Below are positions 36,300 to 43,319 of a stretch of 64,000 bases of DNA, piece by piece. The notes beneath the pieces were generated by a model. It worked only from the letters and a program-made list of their open reading frames with translations. It ran no database searches and was not told where the DNA came from. How positions within the stretch are numbered: the stretch's first letter is position 1; the number at the start of each line of letters is the position of its first letter. This DNA comes from Tatumella terrea (GTDB lineage Bacteria > Pseudomonadota > Gammaproteobacteria > Enterobacterales > Enterobacteriaceae): positions 186,001 through 250,000 of the forward strand of contig NZ_BAAAFX010000002.1 of assembly GCF_039523755.1 (NCBI RefSeq). Reading direction: 5' to 3'. A program made the position numbers and the translations under genes.

Positions 36300-36575
36300 A
36301 AGCGGTACTGTCGTCAGCCGGCATCCCGGTGATGCGGAGCAAGCCAGTCATGCTGCAAACGGCCGGGTACAATGCCGGCGGCTGTGGTCACCGGAAGAAG
36401 CGGTACTGTCGTCAGCCGGTATCCCGGTGATGCGGAGCAAGCCAGTCATGCTGCTGACGGCCGGGCACAATGCCGCCGCCTGCGGTCCCCGGCAGTGGCA
36501 CTGTCGTCAGCCAGCATCCCTGTGATGCGGGGCAAGCCAGTCATGCTGCAGACGGCAGGGGATAATGCCGGCGGG
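36300..36575. repeat. three tandem copies of the yqjG 3' end
   Basis: A unit of 95-98 bp occurs three times. The stop-codon equivalent TCA lies at 36314, 36412 and 36507; the last is the real yqjG stop. On the minus strand the two outer copies still encode QHDWLAPHHRD(A/T)G followed by TGA, the same C-terminus as yqjG. Each copy can form a long hairpin (copy 1: GCCGGCAT / ATGCCGGC plus CCCGG / CCGGG). Copy 3 has CCCTG / CAGGG in place of CCCGG / CCGGG, a paired change that keeps the helix. Confidence 0.85.
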
Positions 36576-37487
36576 ATTAAGATGCGGATGGCTGCGATAG
36601 TAGTGGTGACAGATATGGCGGAGGTCCACCGTATCGGCAATGCCGGGCTGTTGATAGATATCGCGTAAGTAGCCGTAGAGATTCGGGTAATCGCTGATGC
36701 GACGGCGATGGCATTTAAAATGCGTCACGTAGACGTCATCGAAACGGATCAATGTGGTCCACAGACGAATATCGGCTTCGGTCAGTTGTTCTCCGGCCAG
36801 ATAACGTTGCTGTGACAGGATCTCTTCCGCTTTATCCAGCCCGTCGAACACCGCGTCTGCCGCGCTATCGTAGGCTTGCTGGCTGGTGGCAAAGCCTGCC
36901 TGATAAACACCGTTGTTAATTTGCGGATAGATCCATGCATTGAGGGCATCGATCTGTGGCTGCAATTCCTGAGGATAATAGTCGGGCGTTACGGCAGCCA
37001 TCTCTGTAAACGCCGTATTCAGCATACGGACGATATCTGCTGATTCATTACTGACTATCGTTTCACGATGTTTATCCCATAACACGGGAACCGTAACCCG
37101 TGTCGTCGCCTGAGGATCGGCTTTCTGATACAGCTGATACAGGTAGTCCAGCTGATAAAGTGGATCACCGTCTGTCCGGGGAAAACCCCGGGCGAATGTC
37201 CAGCCATTTTCCAGCATCAGCGGGTGAACGACGGAGACGCTAATGAGCTTCTGTAATTGCTTCAGCTGTCGCAGGATAAGCGTCCGGTGTGCCCACGGAC
37301 AGGCCAGCGACACGTACAGATGGTAGCGTCCCGGCTCAGCCACGAAGCCGCTCGCTCCGTGCGGCCCGGCCTGACCCTCGGCCGTGATCCAATGTCGCCA
37401 TTGTGACTGTGTACGGACAAATTTGCCCTGACTGGCTGTCGTATCATAGCCAATATCGACCCAGCGACCTTCCTGTAGCATGCCCAT
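36507..37487 (-). CDS. yqjG: glutathionyl-hydroquinone reductase YqjG
   Basis: The 326-residue Xi-class glutathione transferase has its catalytic cysteine in YVSLACPWAHRTLILRQLK (about residue 63). The downstream KISVSVVHPLML-like block and the C-terminal helical domain (LTEADIRLWTTLIRFDDVYVTHFKCHRRRISDYPNLYGYLRDI) are conserved. It reduces glutathionylated quinols and protects against quinone stress. The last 20 or so residues diverge from E. coli YqjG and lie within the tandem repeat, so the present C-terminus may have been reshaped by it. It is the last gene of the yqj run. Confidence 0.92.
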   Translation of the reverse strand: MGMLQEGRWVDIGYDTTASQGKFVRTQSQWRHWITAEGQAGPHGASGFVAEPGRYHLYVSLACPWAHRTLILRQLKQLQKLISVSVVHPLMLENGWTFARGFPRTDGDPLYQLDYLYQLYQKADPQATTRVTVPVLWDKHRETIVSNESADIVRMLNTAFTEMAAVTPDYYPQELQPQIDALNAWIYPQINNGVYQAGFATSQQAYDSAADAVFDGLDKAEEILSQQRYLAGEQLTEADIRLWTTLIRFDDVYVTHFKCHRRRISDYPNLYGYLRDIYQQPGIADTVDLRHICHHYYRSHPHLNPAGIIPCRLQHDWLAPHHRDAG

Positions 37488-37604
37488 CCAGTGCTCCCGG
37501 GATAACGTTCTGTGTGATAGAAAAAAGATGAGTATATGGCGTGACGGGGAATAAAAGGGCGGCGAAGTACAACTTCGGCCTTATTCCGGCCTGTGGGGGA
37601 AGAA

Positions 37605-37635
37605 CTTTTCAGTCAGCGAGCCGCTGACTGAAAAG
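37605..37635. terminator. 14-bp inverted repeat between yqjK and yqjG
   Basis: CTTTTCAGTCAGCG and CGCTGACTGAAAAG pair perfectly around 3 bases. On the minus strand it falls just after yqjK and before yqjG, where it could attenuate transcription. Only a short T-rich tail (TTCTT) follows. Confidence 0.55.
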
Positions 37636-37646
37636 AGAGTCGCTTA

Positions 37647-37931
37647 TTAGCGCCGTGGCAGCGCTTTACGGATCATCCGCCAGCTGCTCCATAAACCGAA
37701 CCCACGCTTGGCCCAGCGGACAATAAACGCAGGATGGCGCATAGACCAGACCGCCGCCAGTCCGCTACCGATCGCAATATAACGGCGTAATCCTACGACG
37801 GTATGCCACAGAGTGTCATACCGGGCAGTCCCCTGATACCAGTCACGCTCGCAGGCTTTTAAATCCAGCCGTTGTTGCTGAACCAGAACCAGCAGGGCAT
37901 TTTTACGTCGTTCTATATCGCGACGGCTCAT
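37647..37931 (-). CDS. yqjK: YqjK-like protein
   Basis: The 94-residue protein (MSRRDIERRKNALLVLVQQQRLDL...RRGF-type segment RWAKRGFGLWSSWRMIR) matches the E. coli YqjK family. A basic N-terminal helix is followed by one probable membrane-associated segment (about residues 52-66). Function is unknown. The start overlaps the yqjE stop by 4 bp, so the two are translationally coupled. Confidence 0.85.
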   Translation of the reverse strand: MSRRDIERRKNALLVLVQQQRLDLKACERDWYQGTARYDTLWHTVVGLRRYIAIGSGLAAVWSMRHPAFIVRWAKRGFGLWSSWRMIRKALPRR

Positions 37932-38326
37932 GACTGACGCTCCTCCAGTAGCTTACGATCCGTGGAAAGTTCTTCACGGGAACTGCTCAGCAAGGTCGAA
38001 CGCCGGGATTTAACAATGACCCAGATACCCAGTATCAGTGCCAGAGCAAACAACACCCCGGTGGTAACAGCAATTGCCATCAGACGATATTGAGGCTCTA
38101 CAGCAACGATAACCAGGATCATCAAACTCATCAGTCCGAACGCTGTAAAAAGCATGGTTAATCCGACCATCAGCAACATCTGGATCAGATTCGCCTTTTC
38201 CTCTTCTAACTCGACAATTGCCAGACGAACCCGGGTCTCTACAATACTGACCAGGGTCGTGACCATGCGCTGGCCGACATTGATAAGGCCTTTTCCCGGA
38301 CCTTCGTTCGGTGAATGATTATCCAT
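37928..38326 (-). CDS. yqjE: YqjE family inner-membrane protein
   Basis: I place the start at 38326 (MDNHSPNEGPGKG), right behind the yqjD stop. The longer frame reads back into yqjD. The 132-residue protein has an amphipathic N-terminal part followed by two strong membrane segments (about residues 51-72 and 83-104). It belongs to the DUF1469/YqjE (phage holin superfamily III) family. E. coli YqjE is a small membrane protein of unknown role in the yqjCDEK stationary-phase operon. Confidence 0.85.
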   Translation of the reverse strand: MDNHSPNEGPGKGLINVGQRMVTTLVSIVETRVRLAIVELEEEKANLIQMLLMVGLTMLFTAFGLMSLMILVIVAVEPQYRLMAIAVTTGVLFALALILGIWVIVKSRRSTLLSSSREELSTDRKLLEERQS

Positions 38327-38328
38327 AA

Positions 38329-38634
38329 TTATCGACGCGAGATAAGAATACCGAAGACCACACCAATCGCCGCACCGATCCCGACGCCGTGCCATGGATT
38401 GTCGCTGACATATTCATGGGCTTTTTGTGCCGCTTCACGGGTGGTTTTACTGAGCTGCTGACCGGATTCCCCCAGGCTTTCCCGGGTCGAGTCTAATGTT
38501 GCCCGAGCTTTTTTATGTAACTTATCGACTTCAGATTTTGATTTATCACTGGTCCCGCTCAGTACTTCTTCCAGTGTGTCCGCCAGGGCAGACAGTTCAG
38601 CACGCAGATCCTTTGAAGATGGAATATCAGCCAT
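38329..38634 (-). CDS. yqjD: YqjD, tail-anchored ribosome-associated membrane protein
   Basis: The 101-residue DUF883 protein has a long soluble helical domain rich in charged residues. It ends in a glycine-rich C-terminal membrane anchor (NPWHGVGIGAAIGVVFGILISRR). E. coli YqjD and its paralogues ElaB and YgaM tether stationary-phase ribosomes to the inner membrane, and YqjD is RpoS-dependent. The start codon follows GAAGGAG. Confidence 0.9.
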   Translation of the reverse strand: MADIPSSKDLRAELSALADTLEEVLSGTSDKSKSEVDKLHKKARATLDSTRESLGESGQQLSKTTREAAQKAHEYVSDNPWHGVGIGAAIGVVFGILISRR

Positions 38635-38745
38635 ATAAAACTCCTTCTGAAAGATGTTGGTTGGCTCCGCCGGGCGGAGAAAAGCACACAGGCACTTAAA
38701 AGAGACTTTTCAAACCGCAGAAAAAGGGCCTCTGTTTCTGCGTTA

Positions 38746-38991
38746 TCAGGGCGATGCCGGGTGTGGCGCAGCACGGGTTACCTTGCTGCGGGAGCACTGG
38801 CGCTGAATTCCGGCTAATGCCTGTTTCAGGCCGTCGATCCTGTGCTGATTGTGATGCTGCCTCGCCAGTGAGATTTCATACTCAATATTGTTAATGTTGT
38901 CCTGAGGGTATCGCGGACAATGGGTCCCGCGGGCATCGGCAGTGACCGGTAATATCATCAGCACAATTAGCAGACCATCTACGCTCTTCAT
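38746..38991 (-). CDS. yqjC: YqjC-like (DUF1090) periplasmic protein, C-terminally truncated
   Basis: The 81-residue product starts with a signal peptide (LLIVLMILPVTADA). It carries the first half of the YqjC/DUF1090 domain, including ISLARQHHNQHRIDGLKQALAGI and two cysteines. E. coli YqjC is about 122 residues with a long charged C-terminal coiled coil; here the frame ends after the second cysteine with an unrelated short tail (RAAPHPASP). This looks like a genuine truncation. Position between mzrA and yqjD matches E. coli. Confidence 0.7.
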   Translation of the reverse strand: MKSVDGLLIVLMILPVTADARGTHCPRYPQDNINNIEYEISLARQHHNQHRIDGLKQALAGIQRQCSRSKVTRAAPHPASP

Positions 38992-39161
38992 CAGGATCTC
39001 TTATCCCGGGCCTAAGTGCATGACATCTGTGTGATGTCACTACAAATTTACCTGACTGTTTTTACTTAGTTATCTGAGTATAGATAGCCCTGGCAGAAAG
39101 TTCAAAGTCAGGGCAGAGAGGAAATACAGAAAGCGCCTCTTTCCGGCATGCTGCCGCCGGG

Positions 39162-39482
39162 TCAGGCCGTGATATACCCTGCCGATAAGATGTGACTAAG
39201 GATACGCCGGGCAGCCAGTTGCTGCTCTTCATTTTCCAGGTGGATCACCAGACTATCGGGGCCCGGGGTAATACTTTTTATCGTGATCCCTCTGGCGGTG
39301 AGCTGCTGGTAAAGAAAGAAACCATCCGGCAGGCTCATCCCTTTATGGGTCACCATAATCCGTACGACCGGGTCACTCACGACCATGCCAGGCATCAGCC
39401 GTATCGTCGCGAGGATAATCAACGCGACGATCACGATAAAAGGGAGCAGCCGATACCTGGAGAACAGCGTTTGGCGGGACAT
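39162..39482 (-). CDS. mzrA: MzrA, modulator of EnvZ/OmpR
   Basis: The 106-residue protein has one N-terminal membrane segment (RLLPFIVIVALIILATIRLMPG) and a small periplasmic domain with MSLPDGFFLYQQLTARGITIKSITPGPDSLVIHLE. This matches E. coli MzrA, which connects the CpxAR response to EnvZ by binding EnvZ in the membrane. The start overlaps the yqjA stop (TAATG), so the pair is coupled as in E. coli. It is about 20 residues shorter than the E. coli protein, mostly at the ends. Confidence 0.88.
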   Translation of the reverse strand: MSRQTLFSRYRLLPFIVIVALIILATIRLMPGMVVSDPVVRIMVTHKGMSLPDGFFLYQQLTARGITIKSITPGPDSLVIHLENEEQQLAARRILSHILSAGYITA

Positions 39483-40153
39483 TACAGAGATTTCCCGCCT
39501 TGCTGAGAACGTTTACGCCACAGAACATACAACGAGCCGAACAGACCAAAAACCAGCAACACCAGAGGTAACAGCATCAGACAAAACATCAGCTGATCTT
39601 CATACTTCTGGAATAAGGGGGTTTTACCGAGGGCGAAGCCGGCGCAGGTCAGGATAACAACCCAGAGTAATCCGCTAAACCAGTTAAAAAACTGGAACCG
39701 GGCGCTGCTCAGTCCGGAAATACCCGCAATGGTTGGCAGCAATGTGCGGACAAAGGCGATGAAACGGCCGATCAGTAATGCAGATAATCCGTGCCGGTGA
39801 AAAAGTGCATGCGCCCGCTGGTGATATTGTGCCGGAAGGTGAGACAGCCACTTCCTGACCAGCGGCGTATTGCCCAGCCATCGCCCCTGAATATAGCTGA
39901 CCCAGCACCCCAGACTTGCCGCAACGGTGAGGATAAACAGGGTCATCGGGAAGCCCATAGTCCCTTTTGCGATCAACACGCCGACCAGGATGAGCAGGCT
40001 ATCGCCCGGTAAAAACGCCGCAGGCAGCAGGCCATTTTCCAGGAATAAAATGATAAATAAAATGCCATAAATAGCCCATACCAGAGAAGGATCGGCGAGC
40101 GTTTCAAAATCCTGTTGCCAGAGTGCGTGCAGTAGGGCGTGTAAGGTATCCAT
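39482..40153 (-). CDS. yqjA: DedA-family membrane protein YqjA
   Basis: The 223-residue protein has the DedA signature, FLENGLLPAAFLPGDSLLILVGVLIAKG in the first half and RFIAFVRTLLPTIAGISGLSSARFQFFNWFSGLLWV in the second, with several membrane segments. YqjA and YghB support proton-motive-force-dependent cell division and drug resistance, and DedA proteins are now linked to undecaprenyl phosphate or lipid flipping. It is the first gene of yqjA-mzrA. Confidence 0.93.
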   Translation of the reverse strand: MDTLHALLHALWQQDFETLADPSLVWAIYGILFIILFLENGLLPAAFLPGDSLLILVGVLIAKGTMGFPMTLFILTVAASLGCWVSYIQGRWLGNTPLVRKWLSHLPAQYHQRAHALFHRHGLSALLIGRFIAFVRTLLPTIAGISGLSSARFQFFNWFSGLLWVVILTCAGFALGKTPLFQKYEDQLMFCLMLLPLVLLVFGLFGSLYVLWRKRSQQGGKSL

Positions 40154-40501
40154 TAACTGTTCCTGACCATCATTAATATTCCGGAAGAAGTCTTAAAGAT
40201 AACGCATTCCGGAAAACCCGGAAGGGCAATGAGGTGACTTCTGAACACTTCACCACTGTTATCCGGGGAAGGATAACAGCAAATAATTGTAACAAAAAAT
40301 AAGTAAGGGCAATAAGTTTAATCGCGCAGAGGCACAGAGTTTTACCTGTTCTGCGCGATTAAAAAAGGATATTTACACGGACTGACATTCTCCGTGGCTC
40401 TGCCGTGCAGAGAAGTCTTGCCGGTAAAGCCGGGAAACGGTGGCGAGTACAAAGAGGGGCACCGTGACGGCGCGGAAGAGATCCCGCACCGTTTCAGACC
40501 A
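40154..40501. other. 348-bp gap between sstT and yqjA
   Basis: The right part of the gap presumably serves the yqjA promoter. It also contains a long inverted repeat (listed separately) and an AT-rich stretch at 40270-40320. No conserved gene is visible; an ORF at 40440-40913 is the antisense shadow of sstT. Confidence 0.5.
40317..40363. repeat. 14-bp perfect inverted repeat downstream of sstT
   Basis: TTTAATCGCGCAGA (40317-40330) and TCTGCGCGATTAAA (40350-40363) pair perfectly around a 19-base loop. It lies about 140 bp after the sstT stop. Neither strand has a strong T-run after the stem, so it is either a weak terminator for sstT or another hairpin element. Confidence 0.6.
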
Positions 40502-41770
40502 TTATCTGACCGACGCCTGGCGTTCCGGGCTTTCAGCCGTTCCGGAGACGGATTTTTTCATCGCTTCTGACTGGCAGACCGCGGCGGTAAACAGAATATC
40601 GGTGGAAGAGTTCAGTGCAGTTTCCGCAGAGTCCTGCAACACACTGATCAGGAACCCGACGGCGACGACCTGCATGGCGATATCATTAGGGATCCCGAAC
40701 ATATTACAGGCCACGGGGATTAACAGCAGAGAACCACCAGCGACTCCGGAAGCTCCGCAGGCACATAATGATGCCACCAGGCTCAGGACGACCGCCGTCG
40801 GTAAATCGACAGCGATGTTCAGGGTATGTACCGCCGCCAGGGTCATCACGGTGATGGTGACAGAGGCACCTGCCATACTGATATTGGCTCCCAGCGGAAT
40901 CGAGACGGAATAGGTGTCTTCATCCAGATTCAGACGCCTGGCAATCGCCATATTTACCGGAATATTGGCGGCGGAGCTGCGGGTGAAAAATGCAGTTACA
41001 CCGCTTTCCCGCAGGCATAAGAACACCAGCGGATAAGGGTTGCGGCGAATTTTCCAGAAGACCAGTAACGGGTTGACGACCAGTGCCATAAACAGCATAC
41101 AGCCCAGGAGCACAGACAGTAAGGTCGCATAGCTCCACAATGCAGAGAAGCCGTTGGTGGCCAGCACCGAGGCGACCAGCCCAAAAATACCCAGCGGAGC
41201 ACAGCGGATCACCTTACGTACCAGCCAGGTGACCGCAGAAGACATATCATTCAGCACCTGTCGGGTGGTATCACTGCTGTGCCGGAAAGCAAGGCCCAGG
41301 CCAATAGCCCAGACCAGAATACCGATATAATTAGCGTTCAGCAGTGCGTCAAACGGGTTAACGACCACACTAAGCAGTAAGCCGCGCAGGATCTCCTCAA
41401 TGCCCCGGGGCGGAGTGACTCCCTGATGGACATCGGTCAGGCTTAATACCTGAGGGAAGTGGAAACTGGCAACCACGGCCACCACCGCAGCAAAGAAGGT
41501 ACTGAGCAGATAAAGAATAGCGATCGGTTTGATATTCGTTTTCTGCCCCTGAGCATGGTTGGCGATCGACGAGATCACCAGTACCAGCACCAGTATCGGG
41601 GCAACGGCTTTTAAGGCATGAACAAAGAGTTCACCCAGTAACCCGACGTCGCGTGCACTTTCTTTTGACACCGCTGCCAGCAAAATACCCGCCAGCAAAC
41701 CCGCAATGATCTGTCCAATCAGATTACCTGAGCTCAGCCAGAGCATCAGTTTGTTATTTTTTTTAATCAT
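40502..41770 (-). CDS. sstT: serine/threonine:sodium symporter SstT
   Basis: The 422-residue DAACS-family protein has multiple membrane helices and the conserved LGANISMAGASVTITVMTLAAVHTL re-entrant region near residue 292, plus SSAANIPVNMA. It imports serine and threonine with sodium. E. coli SstT is 414 residues. It lies next to alx, as in E. coli, with 244 bp between them. Confidence 0.95.
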   Translation of the reverse strand: MIKKNNKLMLWLSSGNLIGQIIAGLLAGILLAAVSKESARDVGLLGELFVHALKAVAPILVLVLVISSIANHAQGQKTNIKPIAILYLLSTFFAAVVAVVASFHFPQVLSLTDVHQGVTPPRGIEEILRGLLLSVVVNPFDALLNANYIGILVWAIGLGLAFRHSSDTTRQVLNDMSSAVTWLVRKVIRCAPLGIFGLVASVLATNGFSALWSYATLLSVLLGCMLFMALVVNPLLVFWKIRRNPYPLVFLCLRESGVTAFFTRSSAANIPVNMAIARRLNLDEDTYSVSIPLGANISMAGASVTITVMTLAAVHTLNIAVDLPTAVVLSLVASLCACGASGVAGGSLLLIPVACNMFGIPNDIAMQVVAVGFLISVLQDSAETALNSSTDILFTAAVCQSEAMKKSVSGTAESPERQASVR

Positions 41771-41978
41771 ATAATATTTACTTATTTTTTAAGGAATTCT
41801 CATTTTCCTGACGTGGTTAGCGTCACTGAAAATAATGGGTCGCGGGCAAGTATAAGTAAAAGATATACATAATAAAGAAGAAATCAGACCGCCAGATTCT
41901 GCAGCCAGTGTGAAAATATCTTCAGGTGTGCGCTTGTTAGCGGTAAATCATGCAGATTGATTCTTACATGAAGGATTT

Positions 41979-41999
41979 GAGGGGGTTTTTCACCCCCTT
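41979..41999 (-). terminator. hairpin after alx
   Basis: On the minus strand AAGGGGGT-GAAAA-ACCCCCTC gives an 8-bp stem 15 bp after the alx stop. The tail is not T-rich. Confidence 0.5.
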
Positions 42000-42014
42000 C
42001 GGGATATTGTTTCG

Positions 42015-42977
42015 TTATAGCTTGTGCGCCATCTGACGGTTTTTCAGATGATTTATGCCCAGGGTGATCAGCAGGATGGCGGCAACCACCGTCAGGGATA
42101 CTGCGGTCGGAATATGATAAACCTCCAGCAGCAGCATTTTTATGCCGATAAAGACCAGGATCACGGCCAGGCCATACTTCAGTAATGAGAACCGCTCAGC
42201 AACCCCTGCCAGCATAAAATACATGGCCCTCAGACCGAGGATGGCGAACAGATTTGAGGTCAGTACGATGAAAGGGTCGGTCGTGACGGCGAAAATAGCC
42301 GGAATACTGTCTACCGCAAAAATAACATCACTGAACTCCACCATGATCAGGGCCAGAAACAGGGGAGTGGCATACCTGAGCCCCTGGCGTTTAACAAAAA
42401 AACGCTCACCCTCCAGGGATTCTGTCATACGTATATGGCGGCGTAACCAGCGGACGACCGGCTTTTCTGTGCTGCTGTCTGCCGCTTCGTCGGAAGGGAT
42501 CGCCATCCTGACCCCGGTGATCACCAGGAAGGCACCGAACAGATAAAGGATCCAGCTGAACTCACTCACCAGCCAGCTGCCGGCAAAAATCATAGCGGTA
42601 CGCAGTACGATGGCACCCAGAACACCGTACACCAGGACCCGTTGTTGCAGGGCGGCCGGAATAGCAAAATAATTGAATAACATAAGCCAGACGAATACGT
42701 TATCTACAGCCAGTGCTTTCTCCAGCACATATCCGGTGAGAAAGGCCAGGGTTTGCGAAGAGGCAACCGCCGGACCTGCATGTTCCCGTAAATACCACCA
42801 CAATGCGGCACTGAACAACAATGAAAGGGCGACCCAGACAACGGACCAGAGGGCGGCCTGTCTGACCGTCATACCGGCACGATCGCGGCGACCCTGTAAG
42901 CGAAGATCAACTAACAGCATGATCACGACAACTACGATAAAACTGCCCCAGAGGAGTGGGTTACCCACGCTGTGCAT
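42015..42977 (-). CDS. alx: TerC-family manganese exporter Alx
   Basis: The 320-residue membrane protein has paired acidic metal-binding motifs (ALAVDNVFVWLMLF near residue 91 and FSDVIFAVDSIPAIFAVTTDPFIVLTSN near 213) typical of the TerC/Alx family. In E. coli Alx is induced by alkaline pH and manganese and lowers intracellular manganese. A manganese-sensing yybP-ykoY leader with its own terminator precedes the gene, so control by transcription termination and translation is likely. Confidence 0.94.
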   Translation of the reverse strand: MHSVGNPLLWGSFIVVVVIMLLVDLRLQGRRDRAGMTVRQAALWSVVWVALSLLFSAALWWYLREHAGPAVASSQTLAFLTGYVLEKALAVDNVFVWLMLFNYFAIPAALQQRVLVYGVLGAIVLRTAMIFAGSWLVSEFSWILYLFGAFLVITGVRMAIPSDEAADSSTEKPVVRWLRRHIRMTESLEGERFFVKRQGLRYATPLFLALIMVEFSDVIFAVDSIPAIFAVTTDPFIVLTSNLFAILGLRAMYFMLAGVAERFSLLKYGLAVILVFIGIKMLLLEVYHIPTAVSLTVVAAILLITLGINHLKNRQMAHKL

Positions 42978-43158
42978 AATGTTTTCCCCGAAAAAAAACG
43001 GCTGAGATCAGAAGATATCAGCCGCTGTGGTGTGACAGGCAAACCTTACCTTCCGGCAAGGTCTCACTTGCAACACCGGATTTCCGGGTTGCGCGGCGAC
43101 CGGTTGTTATACACAACGTAATGACGATCAGCCGGCTTTTAAGTTACTCCCCTTTGCT
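42978..43158 (-). promoter_or_regulatory. yybP-ykoY manganese riboswitch upstream of alx
   Basis: The minus-strand leader starts near 43158 and soon reads GGGGAGTAAC (43152-43143), the conserved first-loop block of yybP-ykoY RNAs (consensus GGGGAGUAGC). Two GC-rich arms follow, one containing AACCCGGAAATCCGG. The leader then ends in a strong stem-loop with a T-run directly before the start codon. The only gene downstream is alx, the classic member of this regulon. The GUAAC variant of the usual GUAGC should be checked against the covariance model. Confidence 0.85.
42991..43024 (-). terminator. expression-platform terminator of the alx riboswitch
   Basis: On the minus strand CGGCTGA and TCAGCCG pair around a 12-base loop and are followed by eight T residues, ending 13 bases before the alx ATG. 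Confidence 0.85.
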
Positions 43159-43164
43159 TTCTAC

Positions 43165-43193
43165 AGGCTAGGAGGGATCAGGCATAAATTCAA
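43165..43193 (-). promoter_or_regulatory. predicted alx promoter
   Basis: TTGAAT (43193-43188) and TAGCCT (43170-43165) are 17 bp apart on the minus strand and would start transcription just before the riboswitch. Confidence 0.5.
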
Positions 43194-43319
43194 GTAAAAA
43201 AGAAATAAAATGAAATATTCTGATAAATCTGTTCACTTAATTGCGGTAAACAGAGTCGATTGCCTCCGGCGGGCGACAGTTTTATCATAGCGGTTCTCCC
43301 TCCCGGCCCAGGATACTCA

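Noticed and set aside
36300..36575. Possible CRISPR array
   Set aside because: Repeats are about 95 bp, directly adjacent, with no short repeat/unique spacer alternation and no cas genes in the window.
36372..36668. 98-codon plus-strand frame
   Set aside because: It covers the yqjG tail repeats on the opposite strand and continues antisense into yqjG.
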